DNA from: an uncultured Lachnospiraceae bacterium
GTDB lineage: Bacteria > Bacillota > Clostridia > Lachnospirales > Lachnospiraceae
Assembly: GCA_900542015.1 (NCBI GenBank)
Contig: UQLY01000012.1
Span: forward strand, 1-64,000
Length of the DNA: 64,000 bases
Direction: 5' to 3'
Shown: piece after piece, positions 57,386 through 64,000 of the stretch
Position numbering within the stretch: the stretch's first letter is position 1
Layout: every line of letters begins with the position of its first letter
Notes under the pieces: generated by a model
What the model was told of the DNA's origin: nothing
Seen by the model: only the letters and a program-made list of their open reading frames with translations
Databases searched by the model: none
Made by a program: the position numbers and the translations under genes

Positions 57386-57814
57386 ATGAGTAAGGATAAA
57401 CGTAACCGTATAGGGATACATGTTTTATTTTTCATTTATGCGGCGGTTTTGCTGCGGATCACGGTTTTCCGCGCGGATTTCGGCGCCCATGAGCTGATGA
57501 AGGACGGGAGTATAAATCTGACGCTGTTTGAATCTTACGTTCCCCTGTTGAGAGCAGAAAATTGGCTGCGGATCATTTATCTGTTTATCGGAAATATGAT
57601 CTGGTTCGTACCGCTGGGGCTGTATTTGGCATGTATGACGAAAATCAAAAAGGGCTGGATCATGGTCCTGATTGGTCTGTTGTTCTCCCTTTTCATAGAG
57701 ACGCTGCAATTCGTTTTCGGAACGGGGATTTCAGAAATCGATGACCTGATCTTAAATTCTTTCGGCACATGGCTGGGAGTCCGGATCGGGAAAAAAGTAA
57801 ATGGGAAAAAATAG
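57386..57814 (+). CDS. VanZ-like membrane protein
   Basis: 142 residues with about four membrane helices and the VanZ-family pattern (ITVFR near the start, then NMIWFVPLGLYL, FSLFIETLQFVFGTG, DDLILNSFGTWLG). VanZ gives low-level teicoplanin resistance in enterococci; most relatives have unknown roles. ATG 57386 follows GGAGAGAGAAG; the longer frame overlaps the radical SAM gene. Confidence 0.88.
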   Translation: MSKDKRNRIGIHVLFFIYAAVLLRITVFRADFGAHELMKDGSINLTLFESYVPLLRAENWLRIIYLFIGNMIWFVPLGLYLACMTKIKKGWIMVLIGLLFSLFIETLQFVFGTGISEIDDLILNSFGTWLGVRIGKKVNGKK

Positions 57815-57863
57815 GAAAAATTGGGAAAATAGAAAAAACGGATAAAACGGAGGGGGTACCGGG

Positions 57864-59576
57864 ATGAGAAAAGGTATTTTATATTTGGGAGCAATTTTTA
57901 TTTGTATGGTTCTTGCCGGGTGCGGTGATATGGAGGAAAATGCCGGAGTACCAAAGGAGCAGGAAGTATTGTCCCAAAATGAGCCGGAAGAGACAAAAGC
58001 AGAAGCTGCAAAAGAGGACGAAGAGGCGGAAGCGGAAGTTTCTAAGGAGCAAGACGGGGAAATTGGGGAAAACGGAAATCTGAATAAAGCGGATGAAATA
58101 AACCGGGATTATGATCCGGCAGATGATATGGAGTATGAGATTCTGTCTTCCTATTTTTTGAAAGAAGGATCAGAAGGGTATGAGCTTGTGATATCCCAAA
58201 GCGGCGAAGCCGGAGAATATGGGACCGTTGCAAGAGACGTAAAGGTCTTTGTTTCCCGGTTGGAAGGGGATACCTATTGTCTGGAGCAGGTTTTGGAAGA
58301 TGAAAACCATGACGGGGATGCGTGGGACAGCGAGGGGCTTTATCTTGTAGACGTAAACTTCGACGGACAAAAGGATATATTGGTGCAGAACGGGCACTAC
58401 GGCAATCAGGGAGCACAGCAATATTCCTGTTACCTGTATGAGGACGGACAGTATGTACAGTGTCAGGGCTTTGAGCAAATCCCCAATGCGTCTGTGGATG
58501 AAGAGGATAAAGTTATTTTAGGGTACTGGAGAAATTCGGCTGCAAGCCACGGCTGGGGCGTTTACAGCTATGAAAACGGGGCGTATTATTTGGACAAAAC
58601 CCTGACGGAAGAATACAGCGTCGGAGAAGATGGGGAATACGAATGCGGATGGACGGTTGAGGAATATCAGGATGCAGTCGTATCCCTAATGGATACGGCG
58701 GGCAAAGGGACCGTGACGGAGCAGTTTAATACGATTACGTGTGATGAAGAGACAATAGAAGAAAAGCTGTACGGAAAGGAAAGCTTTTGGAGGCTGGGTG
58801 ATTATTACAGGTGGAACAGCCTGGATAGGATCGAGAGTTGGGGAAGCTCCCTGTTTATAATAGGTCAAACTTCCGGCAGCGGAAAAAATGACGCCGGGGG
58901 TAAGCCGATAATTTTGGAAGAAAACGATACGGAGGATAAGCTGGTATTTTTTGGAGAGTATCCGTTAGAGGAAGGCATCGGCGATTGGGGATTAAAAAGC
59001 GTTTTATTGTACGGGGTACAAAAAGAACGTCCTGACAGCGTGCTCCTTTTGATGGGAAACGGATATGAGCAGATCCATTGGTACTGGGGAAATAATTATG
59101 AGGTTTATCCGGAGCTGATCAGTAAGGATGTAGACGGGGACAAAGAAGGGGAAATCATTATGAAGACGTTAAACACCACCGGAACCGGATGGTGGGTGGA
59201 ATCCTTATGTATCTGCGATTGTGAAGACGGGGATATGCAGGCATATATTCTGGATAAAGAGGAAATAGTGAGACAGGTACAGGAGCAGATCGCATACGTT
59301 TATGTTGAAAGCAAAAACACCGTCCGTTTTTTGAACGACGGAGAAGTGATCTATGAAGCGGTTCTGCCGGACTGGACGGAGGAATATCCTTATAAAGGGG
59401 AGGTTTCCTATGACTATCAGATCAGATTTGATTTGGAGCGCATGATCATGGAAATAAAGCCTCAGATACAACTGGAAAATTCGCTTCCCTATGAAGCGAT
59501 GGTACTGGAGTTTGCCATCGGTTATCAGGACGGAAAGATTTCTTTGGAATATTCGTCGGTCAGAGAAGAAGAATAA
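57864..59576 (+). CDS. Large predicted lipoprotein
   Basis: 570 residues. A signal peptide ends in lipobox LAGC (Cys at about 20); a very acidic Glu/Ala/Lys linker (25-75) follows, then a long beta-rich region. The segments VDVNFDGQKDILVQNGHYGN and ISKDVDGDKEGEIIMKTL look like Ca2+-loop FG-GAP/VCBS or XAC2610-type modules. Function unknown. GGAGGG precedes the ATG. It is the last gene before the ATP-grasp operon promoter. Confidence 0.75.
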   Translation: MRKGILYLGAIFICMVLAGCGDMEENAGVPKEQEVLSQNEPEETKAEAAKEDEEAEAEVSKEQDGEIGENGNLNKADEINRDYDPADDMEYEILSSYFLKEGSEGYELVISQSGEAGEYGTVARDVKVFVSRLEGDTYCLEQVLEDENHDGDAWDSEGLYLVDVNFDGQKDILVQNGHYGNQGAQQYSCYLYEDGQYVQCQGFEQIPNASVDEEDKVILGYWRNSAASHGWGVYSYENGAYYLDKTLTEEYSVGEDGEYECGWTVEEYQDAVVSLMDTAGKGTVTEQFNTITCDEETIEEKLYGKESFWRLGDYYRWNSLDRIESWGSSLFIIGQTSGSGKNDAGGKPIILEENDTEDKLVFFGEYPLEEGIGDWGLKSVLLYGVQKERPDSVLLLMGNGYEQIHWYWGNNYEVYPELISKDVDGDKEGEIIMKTLNTTGTGWWVESLCICDCEDGDMQAYILDKEEIVRQVQEQIAYVYVESKNTVRFLNDGEVIYEAVLPDWTEEYPYKGEVSYDYQIRFDLERMIMEIKPQIQLENSLPYEAMVLEFAIGYQDGKISLEYSSVREEE

Positions 59577-59638
59577 GGTAAGAGGAGAAATGATTTAGGC
59601 TAAAATCTCTCTAATTTCAAAAATATTTTAGGAAACAA

Positions 59639-59668
59639 TTGACAAAGGAAATGGTATAGTTGTATTAT
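59639..59668 (+). promoter_or_regulatory. Promoter of the ATP-grasp operon
   Basis: TTGACA (59639-59644), 18 bases, TATTAT (59663-59668). The -10 box is overlapped by the palindrome at 59665-59680. Confidence 0.65.
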
Positions 59669-59680
59669 TGTATACAATAA
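59665..59680. promoter_or_regulatory. Palindromic operator-like site of the ATP-grasp operon
   Basis: TTATTGTATACAATAA is a perfect 16-bp palindrome across the -10 box and start site. No regulator gene is adjacent, so the binding protein is unknown. Confidence 0.5.
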
Positions 59681-59699
59681 GAAGATAAGAAATGGAAAC

Positions 59700-59732
59700 A
59701 AAGGCGTTCTGTAAATGGCAGAACGCCTTTTT
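59700..59732 (+). terminator. Attenuator-like intrinsic terminator in the ATP-grasp leader
   Basis: AAAGGCGTTCT (59700-59710) pairs perfectly with AGAACGCCTTT (59720-59730), loop of 9, ending in TTTTT. It lies between the promoter and the first start codon, so most transcripts should stop here unless it is bypassed. Confidence 0.7.
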
Positions 59733-59799
59733 GCATTGCCGGGCATCCGGGGGCATTGCAGGAGCCGGTGCGAGGGCACGCGGACAGGGAGGGATGATT

Positions 59800-61119
59800 A
59801 TGTATGACTTGGATTTGTTGGAGCATACGGACACGGTAAACGAGTTGCTGGCTCGTTACGGCGTGAAATTCGGGATTTACAAAAATAATACTTTTAAGGA
59901 GCAGCTTTTTCCTTTTGACGCCATTCCAAGAATCATCGAACGGGCGGAGTTTGACTATCTGGAAAGAGGGCTGAAACAGAGGGTTGTGGCGTTAAATTTG
60001 TTCCTGAAGGATATTTACAGCAAAAAAAGTATCGTAAAGGACCGGGTGGTTCCCGAGGATTTTATTTTTGCTTCCAGCGGTTACATGGCGGAATGCGAGG
60101 GCGTGACGCCGCCGAAGGATATTTATTCCCATATATCGGGCATCGATCTGGTGCAGGGTAAGGATAAAAGCTGGTACGTCCTGGAGGATAATCTGCGGGT
60201 CCCTTCGGGAGCGTCTTATCCCATGATTGCCAGAGAGCTGTGCCGCCGCAGCAGTCCGCTGACCTTTCAGAATCACAAGCTGGAGGATAACAGGAACTAT
60301 GCAAAGCTGTTGCGACGGACCATGGACCATGTGAATGTGGGCGGGCATACGGTAATCCTGACCCCGGGAAGATACAATGCGGCTTATTTTGAACATTCCT
60401 ATCTTGCCGAGAAGACGGGAGCGCATCTGGTAAACGGTTCCGAGCTGCGGGTCAAGGATGATAAACTATATTATGTAAACTACAATAGAGAGCTGGAACG
60501 GGTAGGGGCGGTCTACAGAAGGATTTCCGATGAATATCTGGATCCGATGAATTTTAATCCCGAGTCGGTCATCGGCATTCCGCATATTTACGATGTGTTC
60601 CGTAAAGGAAATGTGGCGCTCTTAAATGCGCCGGGTAACGGGATTGCGGACGATAAGGGGATCTATTACTTTGTTCCTAAAATGATTCAGTATTATCTGG
60701 GCGAGGAGCCGATTTTGCACAACGCGCCAACCTATCTGCCTTTCTATAAGGAAGATATGAAATATGTTTTGGAAAATTTCGACAAGCTGGTATTAAAGGA
60801 CGTTGCCGAGGCGGGCGGTTACGGCGTGGTCTTCGGCAGCAGTCTGACGGCGCAGCAGAAAGAGGATTTTATTGCCCTTTTGAAAAAGGAACCCCGGAGG
60901 TTTATCGCGCAGGAGGTTATTGATTTTCTGGATATCGATATTCTGGAGGGCAGCGAGACCCTGCCGCGGAAGGCGGATTTGCGAGCCTTTGTGCTGATGG
61001 CGGATGAGCCGTTAGTATGGAGGAGCGGGCTGACCAGATTTTCCAGGAACCCAGATTCCTTTATCGTTAATTCATCGCAGGGAGGAGGATTTAAAGACAC
61101 ATGGGTATTATCTCAGTAG
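59800..61119 (+). CDS. Circularly permuted ATP-grasp amidoligase-like protein
   Basis: 439 residues. It matches the CP-ATPgrasp_2 family found with alpha-E and transglutaminase genes: VLEDNLRVPSGASYPMIARE, YRRISDEYLDPMNF, then APGNGIADDKGIYYFVPKM and KADLRAFVLMADEP, ending NSSQGGGFKDTWVL. ATP-grasp enzymes join a carboxylate to an amine through an acyl phosphate. The product is not known. The frame opens at 59692, but that would cross the attenuator; ATG 59800 is 6 bases after GGAGGG. It overlaps the alpha-E gene by 19 bases. Confidence 0.9.
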   Translation: MYDLDLLEHTDTVNELLARYGVKFGIYKNNTFKEQLFPFDAIPRIIERAEFDYLERGLKQRVVALNLFLKDIYSKKSIVKDRVVPEDFIFASSGYMAECEGVTPPKDIYSHISGIDLVQGKDKSWYVLEDNLRVPSGASYPMIARELCRRSSPLTFQNHKLEDNRNYAKLLRRTMDHVNVGGHTVILTPGRYNAAYFEHSYLAEKTGAHLVNGSELRVKDDKLYYVNYNRELERVGAVYRRISDEYLDPMNFNPESVIGIPHIYDVFRKGNVALLNAPGNGIADDKGIYYFVPKMIQYYLGEEPILHNAPTYLPFYKEDMKYVLENFDKLVLKDVAEAGGYGVVFGSSLTAQQKEDFIALLKKEPRRFIAQEVIDFLDIDILEGSETLPRKADLRAFVLMADEPLVWRSGLTRFSRNPDSFIVNSSQGGGFKDTWVLSQ

Positions 61120-61763
61120 GACAGACGAACAGATTGTTATGGCTGGGCAGGTATTCGGAACGGGTCTATACGACGCTCAGGCTTTATTCCAACAGCTTTG
61201 ATACGATGATCGACGAGATCGCCGACAGCTATGCGGAATTTTGTAAAATGGTGGATATTCCCGATATCTATGGTTCCAAAGAGGTATTTCGGGAAAAATA
61301 TCCCTTTGATGAGGAAAATCCCGATTCCATTCTCAGTAATTTAAACCGCGCTTATGACAATGCCATTGTGCTCAGGGAAGAGATCGATTCCGAGGCGTTA
61401 TCTTATATTCAGCTCGCCATTTATGATATGAACAAGGCGCGGATCAGCAGGGCGCCTCTGATCGAAATGCAGCGGGTCATTGACAATATTCTTGCTTTCT
61501 GGGGGATTGTGGACGACAGCATTGATTCCGAGCAGGTCCGCAATATCATTAAGACCGGGAAACGGATCGAGCGGATCGATCTGTATGCCAGACTGGGCAT
61601 TGAGAGGAAAGAACTGGTACGGGAAATCAACCGTCTGGTGCCGAGGATTGCCAGAAGCGGCATGGAGTACCGGGAGGATAAGATAAACGTGCTCAAAGAG
61701 CTTGTAGCGGAACCCGAAATCAATTATTATAGGATTGTATATGAAGTAGAAACAATCTTATAA
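61101..61763 (+). CDS. Alpha-E domain protein
   Basis: 220-residue, almost all-helical protein of the alpha-E family, with LLWLGRYSERVYTTLRLYSN near the start and AFWGIVDDSIDSEQVRNII later. It occurs almost only beside CP-ATP-grasp and transglutaminase genes. Its exact role is unknown; conserved acidic and Arg residues suggest a binding or catalytic helper. It begins inside the ATP-grasp gene and is followed 13 bases on by the transglutaminase gene. Confidence 0.88.
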   Translation: MGIISVGQTNRLLWLGRYSERVYTTLRLYSNSFDTMIDEIADSYAEFCKMVDIPDIYGSKEVFREKYPFDEENPDSILSNLNRAYDNAIVLREEIDSEALSYIQLAIYDMNKARISRAPLIEMQRVIDNILAFWGIVDDSIDSEQVRNIIKTGKRIERIDLYARLGIERKELVREINRLVPRIARSGMEYREDKINVLKELVAEPEINYYRIVYEVETIL

Positions 61764-61776
61764 AGGAGTGCTAAGG

Positions 61777-62598
61777 GTGAAAAAGCTACATTTTGATTAT
61801 TCTATGGAGCTTAACTATAGCGAACAGGTGCAAAAATGTCATTTTACGATTAAGTGTATCCCGCAGACGACCGACCGGCAGAAAATAGAGGACCTGAATG
61901 TGGAGCTCGAGCCCAGGGACAGTATGGAGGAAAGCGTGGATTCCTTTGGCAACCGTTTCCTTTTCGGAAATGTCATGGAGGAACACGACCGCTTTGTCTT
62001 TCGGATCAGGGGAACGGCGTACACGGGACTTGCGGACAGCGAGCCGCTCGGGGACGAAAATATTCTCGGAGCCTATCGGTATCCCTATGGGCTGACGGTT
62101 CCAGGAAAAGGGCTTACGGAGTATTTTAACAGTCTGTCCCTGCAAAAGGAGCGGACGGCATATGAGACGGGCGTTTATCTGATGCGCCGTCTGTATGAGG
62201 ATTTTTCTTATGAGAAAAATGTGACGGATATGAATACCACTGCGGAAGAGGCATGGCAGTTGGGAAGGGGCGTCTGCCAGGACTACGCCCATATTCTCAT
62301 TGTCCTTTGCCGTATGGCGGGGATTCCTGCAAGATATGTTGCGGGTATGCTGATCGGAGAGGGCTACAGCCACGCATGGGTGGAAGTACTGTCGGACAAC
62401 AGATGGTACGCTTTGGACCCGACCAACAATTGCGTGGTAACGGATTCCCATATCAGGATCGGGATCGGGAGGGACGCGTCGGATTGTCTGATCAACAGGG
62501 GCGTCATGACCGGAGGAGGGCGGCAGAGCCAGGATATCCGGGTCGTTGTGCGGGAACTGCCGCAGGAAGCGAATAAAGAGGTAAAAAAATATGGTTAA
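61777..62598 (+). CDS. Transglutaminase-like cysteine peptidase
   Basis: 273 residues: an N-terminal beta domain (Bact_transglu_N type) and a papain-like core with the triad Cys in GVCQDYAH, His in SHAWVEV and Asp in LDPTNN. Such enzymes cleave or swap amide bonds. GTG 61777 is 9 bases after AAAGGAG and is preferred to the GTG at 61768 that overlaps that site. It overlaps the next gene by 8 bases. Third member of the ATP-grasp/alpha-E/transglutaminase set. Confidence 0.9.
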   Translation: MKKLHFDYSMELNYSEQVQKCHFTIKCIPQTTDRQKIEDLNVELEPRDSMEESVDSFGNRFLFGNVMEEHDRFVFRIRGTAYTGLADSEPLGDENILGAYRYPYGLTVPGKGLTEYFNSLSLQKERTAYETGVYLMRRLYEDFSYEKNVTDMNTTAEEAWQLGRGVCQDYAHILIVLCRMAGIPARYVAGMLIGEGYSHAWVEVLSDNRWYALDPTNNCVVTDSHIRIGIGRDASDCLINRGVMTGGGRQSQDIRVVVRELPQEANKEVKKYG

Positions 62599-63535
62599 AA
62601 CAGTGGCGTCCGTGGGGCTTCCCGTGGACGAGGTTTTAGAGATCAGGAAAAATCATATCACGCCGGATCAGCCGGTAAAGGGCAAAAAGAAAAGGATCAG
62701 CGTTGTGACGGGAATCCACGGGGACGAATTGGAGGGACAGTTTGTCTGCTTTGAACTGATCAGGCGCATTCAGGAGGAAAAGGAGAAGCTGCAGGGGATT
62801 GTGGACGTTTATCCGGCGATGAATCCGCTGGGGATCGATTCCATTACCAGGGGCATTCCGGGATTTGATCTGGATATGAACCGTCTGTTCCCGGGAAACG
62901 GCGAAGGAGGTATGACGGAGTACCTTGCGTCGGAAATCATCGACGATGTGACCGGTTCCGACGTGTGCATCGATATCCATGCCAGCAATATTTATCTGAC
63001 GGAGATTCCCCAGATCAGGATCAATGAGCTTCACAAGGAAAAGCTGGTTCCCCTGGCGGAAAAGCTCAATGTGGATTTTATCTGGGTGCACGGGGCGAGT
63101 ACGGTGTTGGAATCCACGTTTGCCCACAGCTTAAACAGCCGCGGCGTGCCGACGCTGGTCGTGGAAATGGGGGTGGGAATGCGGATTACCAAGGCTTACT
63201 GCAATCAACTGGTGGACGGCATTTTCAATCTGATGCGGGAGATGGGGATCTGGAAGGGAGAGACGAAGGAACCCAGAAGACCGATTATATCCCAGGACCC
63301 TGACGACGTCAGCTATTTGAACGCCAGCACTTCGGGAGTGTTTGTGCCCAACGTAAAGCATTGGGAACATTTAAACAAAGGAGATCATATCGGCAGTATT
63401 ATTGATCCGCTGCGCGGCAAGGTGTTAGACAAGATTCTTTCTCCCGTGGACGGCGTCCTTTTTACGATCAGGGAATATCCCATCGTGGACGAAGGCTCTC
63501 TTGTGGGCAGGCTGCTGCGGGACGAGGCGCTGTAA
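62591..63535 (+). CDS. AstE/AspA-like zinc deacylase (M14-related)
   Basis: 314 residues. It has the zinc motif TGIHGDELEG (HxxE), the second His in DIHASN, and the catalytic Glu in VVEMGVG, all intact, with a C-terminal beta domain. Family members hydrolyse amide bonds of N-acyl amino acids (succinylglutamate, N-acetylaspartate) or short peptides. It overlaps the transglutaminase gene, so it belongs to the operon and probably trims or recycles its product. Confidence 0.88.
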   Translation: MVKTVASVGLPVDEVLEIRKNHITPDQPVKGKKKRISVVTGIHGDELEGQFVCFELIRRIQEEKEKLQGIVDVYPAMNPLGIDSITRGIPGFDLDMNRLFPGNGEGGMTEYLASEIIDDVTGSDVCIDIHASNIYLTEIPQIRINELHKEKLVPLAEKLNVDFIWVHGASTVLESTFAHSLNSRGVPTLVVEMGVGMRITKAYCNQLVDGIFNLMREMGIWKGETKEPRRPIISQDPDDVSYLNASTSGVFVPNVKHWEHLNKGDHIGSIIDPLRGKVLDKILSPVDGVLFTIREYPIVDEGSLVGRLLRDEAL

Positions 63536-63625
63536 GCTCAGGCGGCAAGGAAGCCGGCTGCGGAAATGACGGCGGGGAAATGGCTGCCGGAGCGGAATTT
63601 TTTGCGATAGAAGGGCATGGAATTT

Positions 63626-64000
63626 ATGAAAAAGAAAACCATTTATGAGATCCGTTCGTTGTACCGGGACAATTTCCGGGTAACGGGATATGAATTTGGA
63701 AAGGGAAAGAAGTCGGTCTGCGTCGTAGGCAGTATCCGCGGCAACGAAATCCAACAGCTTTATACCTGCTCCCAGTTGGTAAAGCGGTTGAAGAAGATGG
63801 AGGAAGAGGGAAAATTAAAGGCGGGACATAAAATCCTGGTGGTGCCTTCAATCAACCCCTATTCCATGAACATCAAAAAGCGTTTTTGGTCTACGGACAA
63901 TACGGATATCAACCGGATGTTTCCGGGCTACAATCTGGGGGAGACGACCCAGCGGATTGCGGCGGGCGTATTTGAAGTGATCAAGGATTATGAATACGGT
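63626..64000 (+). CDS. AstE/AspA-like protein, paralogue, truncated by the window end
   Basis: First 125 residues of a second AstE-like protein; the gene continues past base 64000. VVPSINPYSMNI and NTDINRMFPGYN match the paralogue upstream (VYPAMNPLG, DMNRLFPGN). However, the zinc motif GIHGDE is replaced by SIRGNEIQQ: the His ligand is Arg. ATG 63626 is 9 bases after GAAGGGC; ATG 63617 is too close. It may be an inactive partner subunit or a binding protein. It starts 90 bases after the first copy. Confidence 0.75.
   Translation, partial: MKKKTIYEIRSLYRDNFRVTGYEFGKGKKSVCVVGSIRGNEIQQLYTCSQLVKRLKKMEEEGKLKAGHKILVVPSINPYSMNIKKRFWSTDNTDINRMFPGYNLGETTQRIAAGVFEVIKDYEYG

Overview
The window looks like chromosomal DNA of a member of the Firmicutes class Clostridia, most likely the family Lachnospiraceae. 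The evidence is a full S10-spc-alpha ribosomal superoperon in the Gram-positive order with adk, map, a KOW protein, infA and rpmJ embedded; a zinc-ribbon S14; a zinc-lid adenylate kinase; an ecfA1-ecfA2-ecfT-truA-rplM-rpsI block; strong AGGAGG ribosome-binding sites; frequent GTG starts; SigA-type promoters with 17-base spacers; and cell-wall genes typical of Gram-positives. Identification is from reading the sequence only.

Layout. 1-2110: an IS30-family insertion sequence with a second small overlapping ORF, flanked by 23-bp direct repeats. 2111-12721: a mixed region with a metallophosphoesterase, a DUF4474 protein, an ABC exporter, a lipoprotein, a MATE pump, a Bax-inhibitor-1 protein, an ArsR-nitroreductase pair, and mntP under a yybP-ykoY manganese riboswitch. 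Two copies of a long covarying hairpin repeat lie here, each 26 bases past the stop codon of a minus-strand gene. 12722-24591: a five-gene operon of two ABC transporters plus a YtrA-type GntR repressor, an FMN oxidoreductase, an LCP-glycosyltransferase-amidase cell-wall cluster, and a second GntR-ABC operon. 24588-28107: a methyltransferase, a DUF2752 protein, a DUF4190 protein and a PutP-type sodium symporter.

28108-44895 is the ribosomal superoperon. It has a strong promoter whose -35 box sits in the loop of the preceding terminator, a structured S10 leader, an internal promoter before rpmJ, and several structured spacers (rpsJ-rplC, rpsH-rplF, rpmJ-rpsM, rpoA-rplQ). Two of these spacers contain tandem hairpins with compensatory stem changes and conserved loops, which makes them good candidates for ribosomal-protein autoregulation sites. 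44896-47960 is an accessory insertion (Rpn-like nuclease, zinc-ribbon protein, small unknown, M15 peptidase) between rplQ and the ECF energy-coupling module. 48018-52464 holds ecfA1-ecfA2-ecfT-truA and then rplM-rpsI behind their own promoter and leader.

52465-64000 is accessory and metabolic. It holds a nitroreductase, a PurF-like protein lacking the catalytic N-terminal cysteine, a LysM-GH18 spore/cell-wall hydrolase, a B12-binding radical SAM protein, a VanZ protein and a large lipoprotein. It ends in an operon of circularly permuted ATP-grasp, alpha-E, transglutaminase and two AstE/M14-like metallohydrolase genes, the second of which has lost the zinc-binding His and runs off the window. 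This last operon, preceded by a palindromic operator and an attenuator-like terminator, is the best candidate for a poorly characterised biochemical system. It looks like a ligase-plus-hydrolase set for making, attaching or trimming an unknown amide or peptide product.
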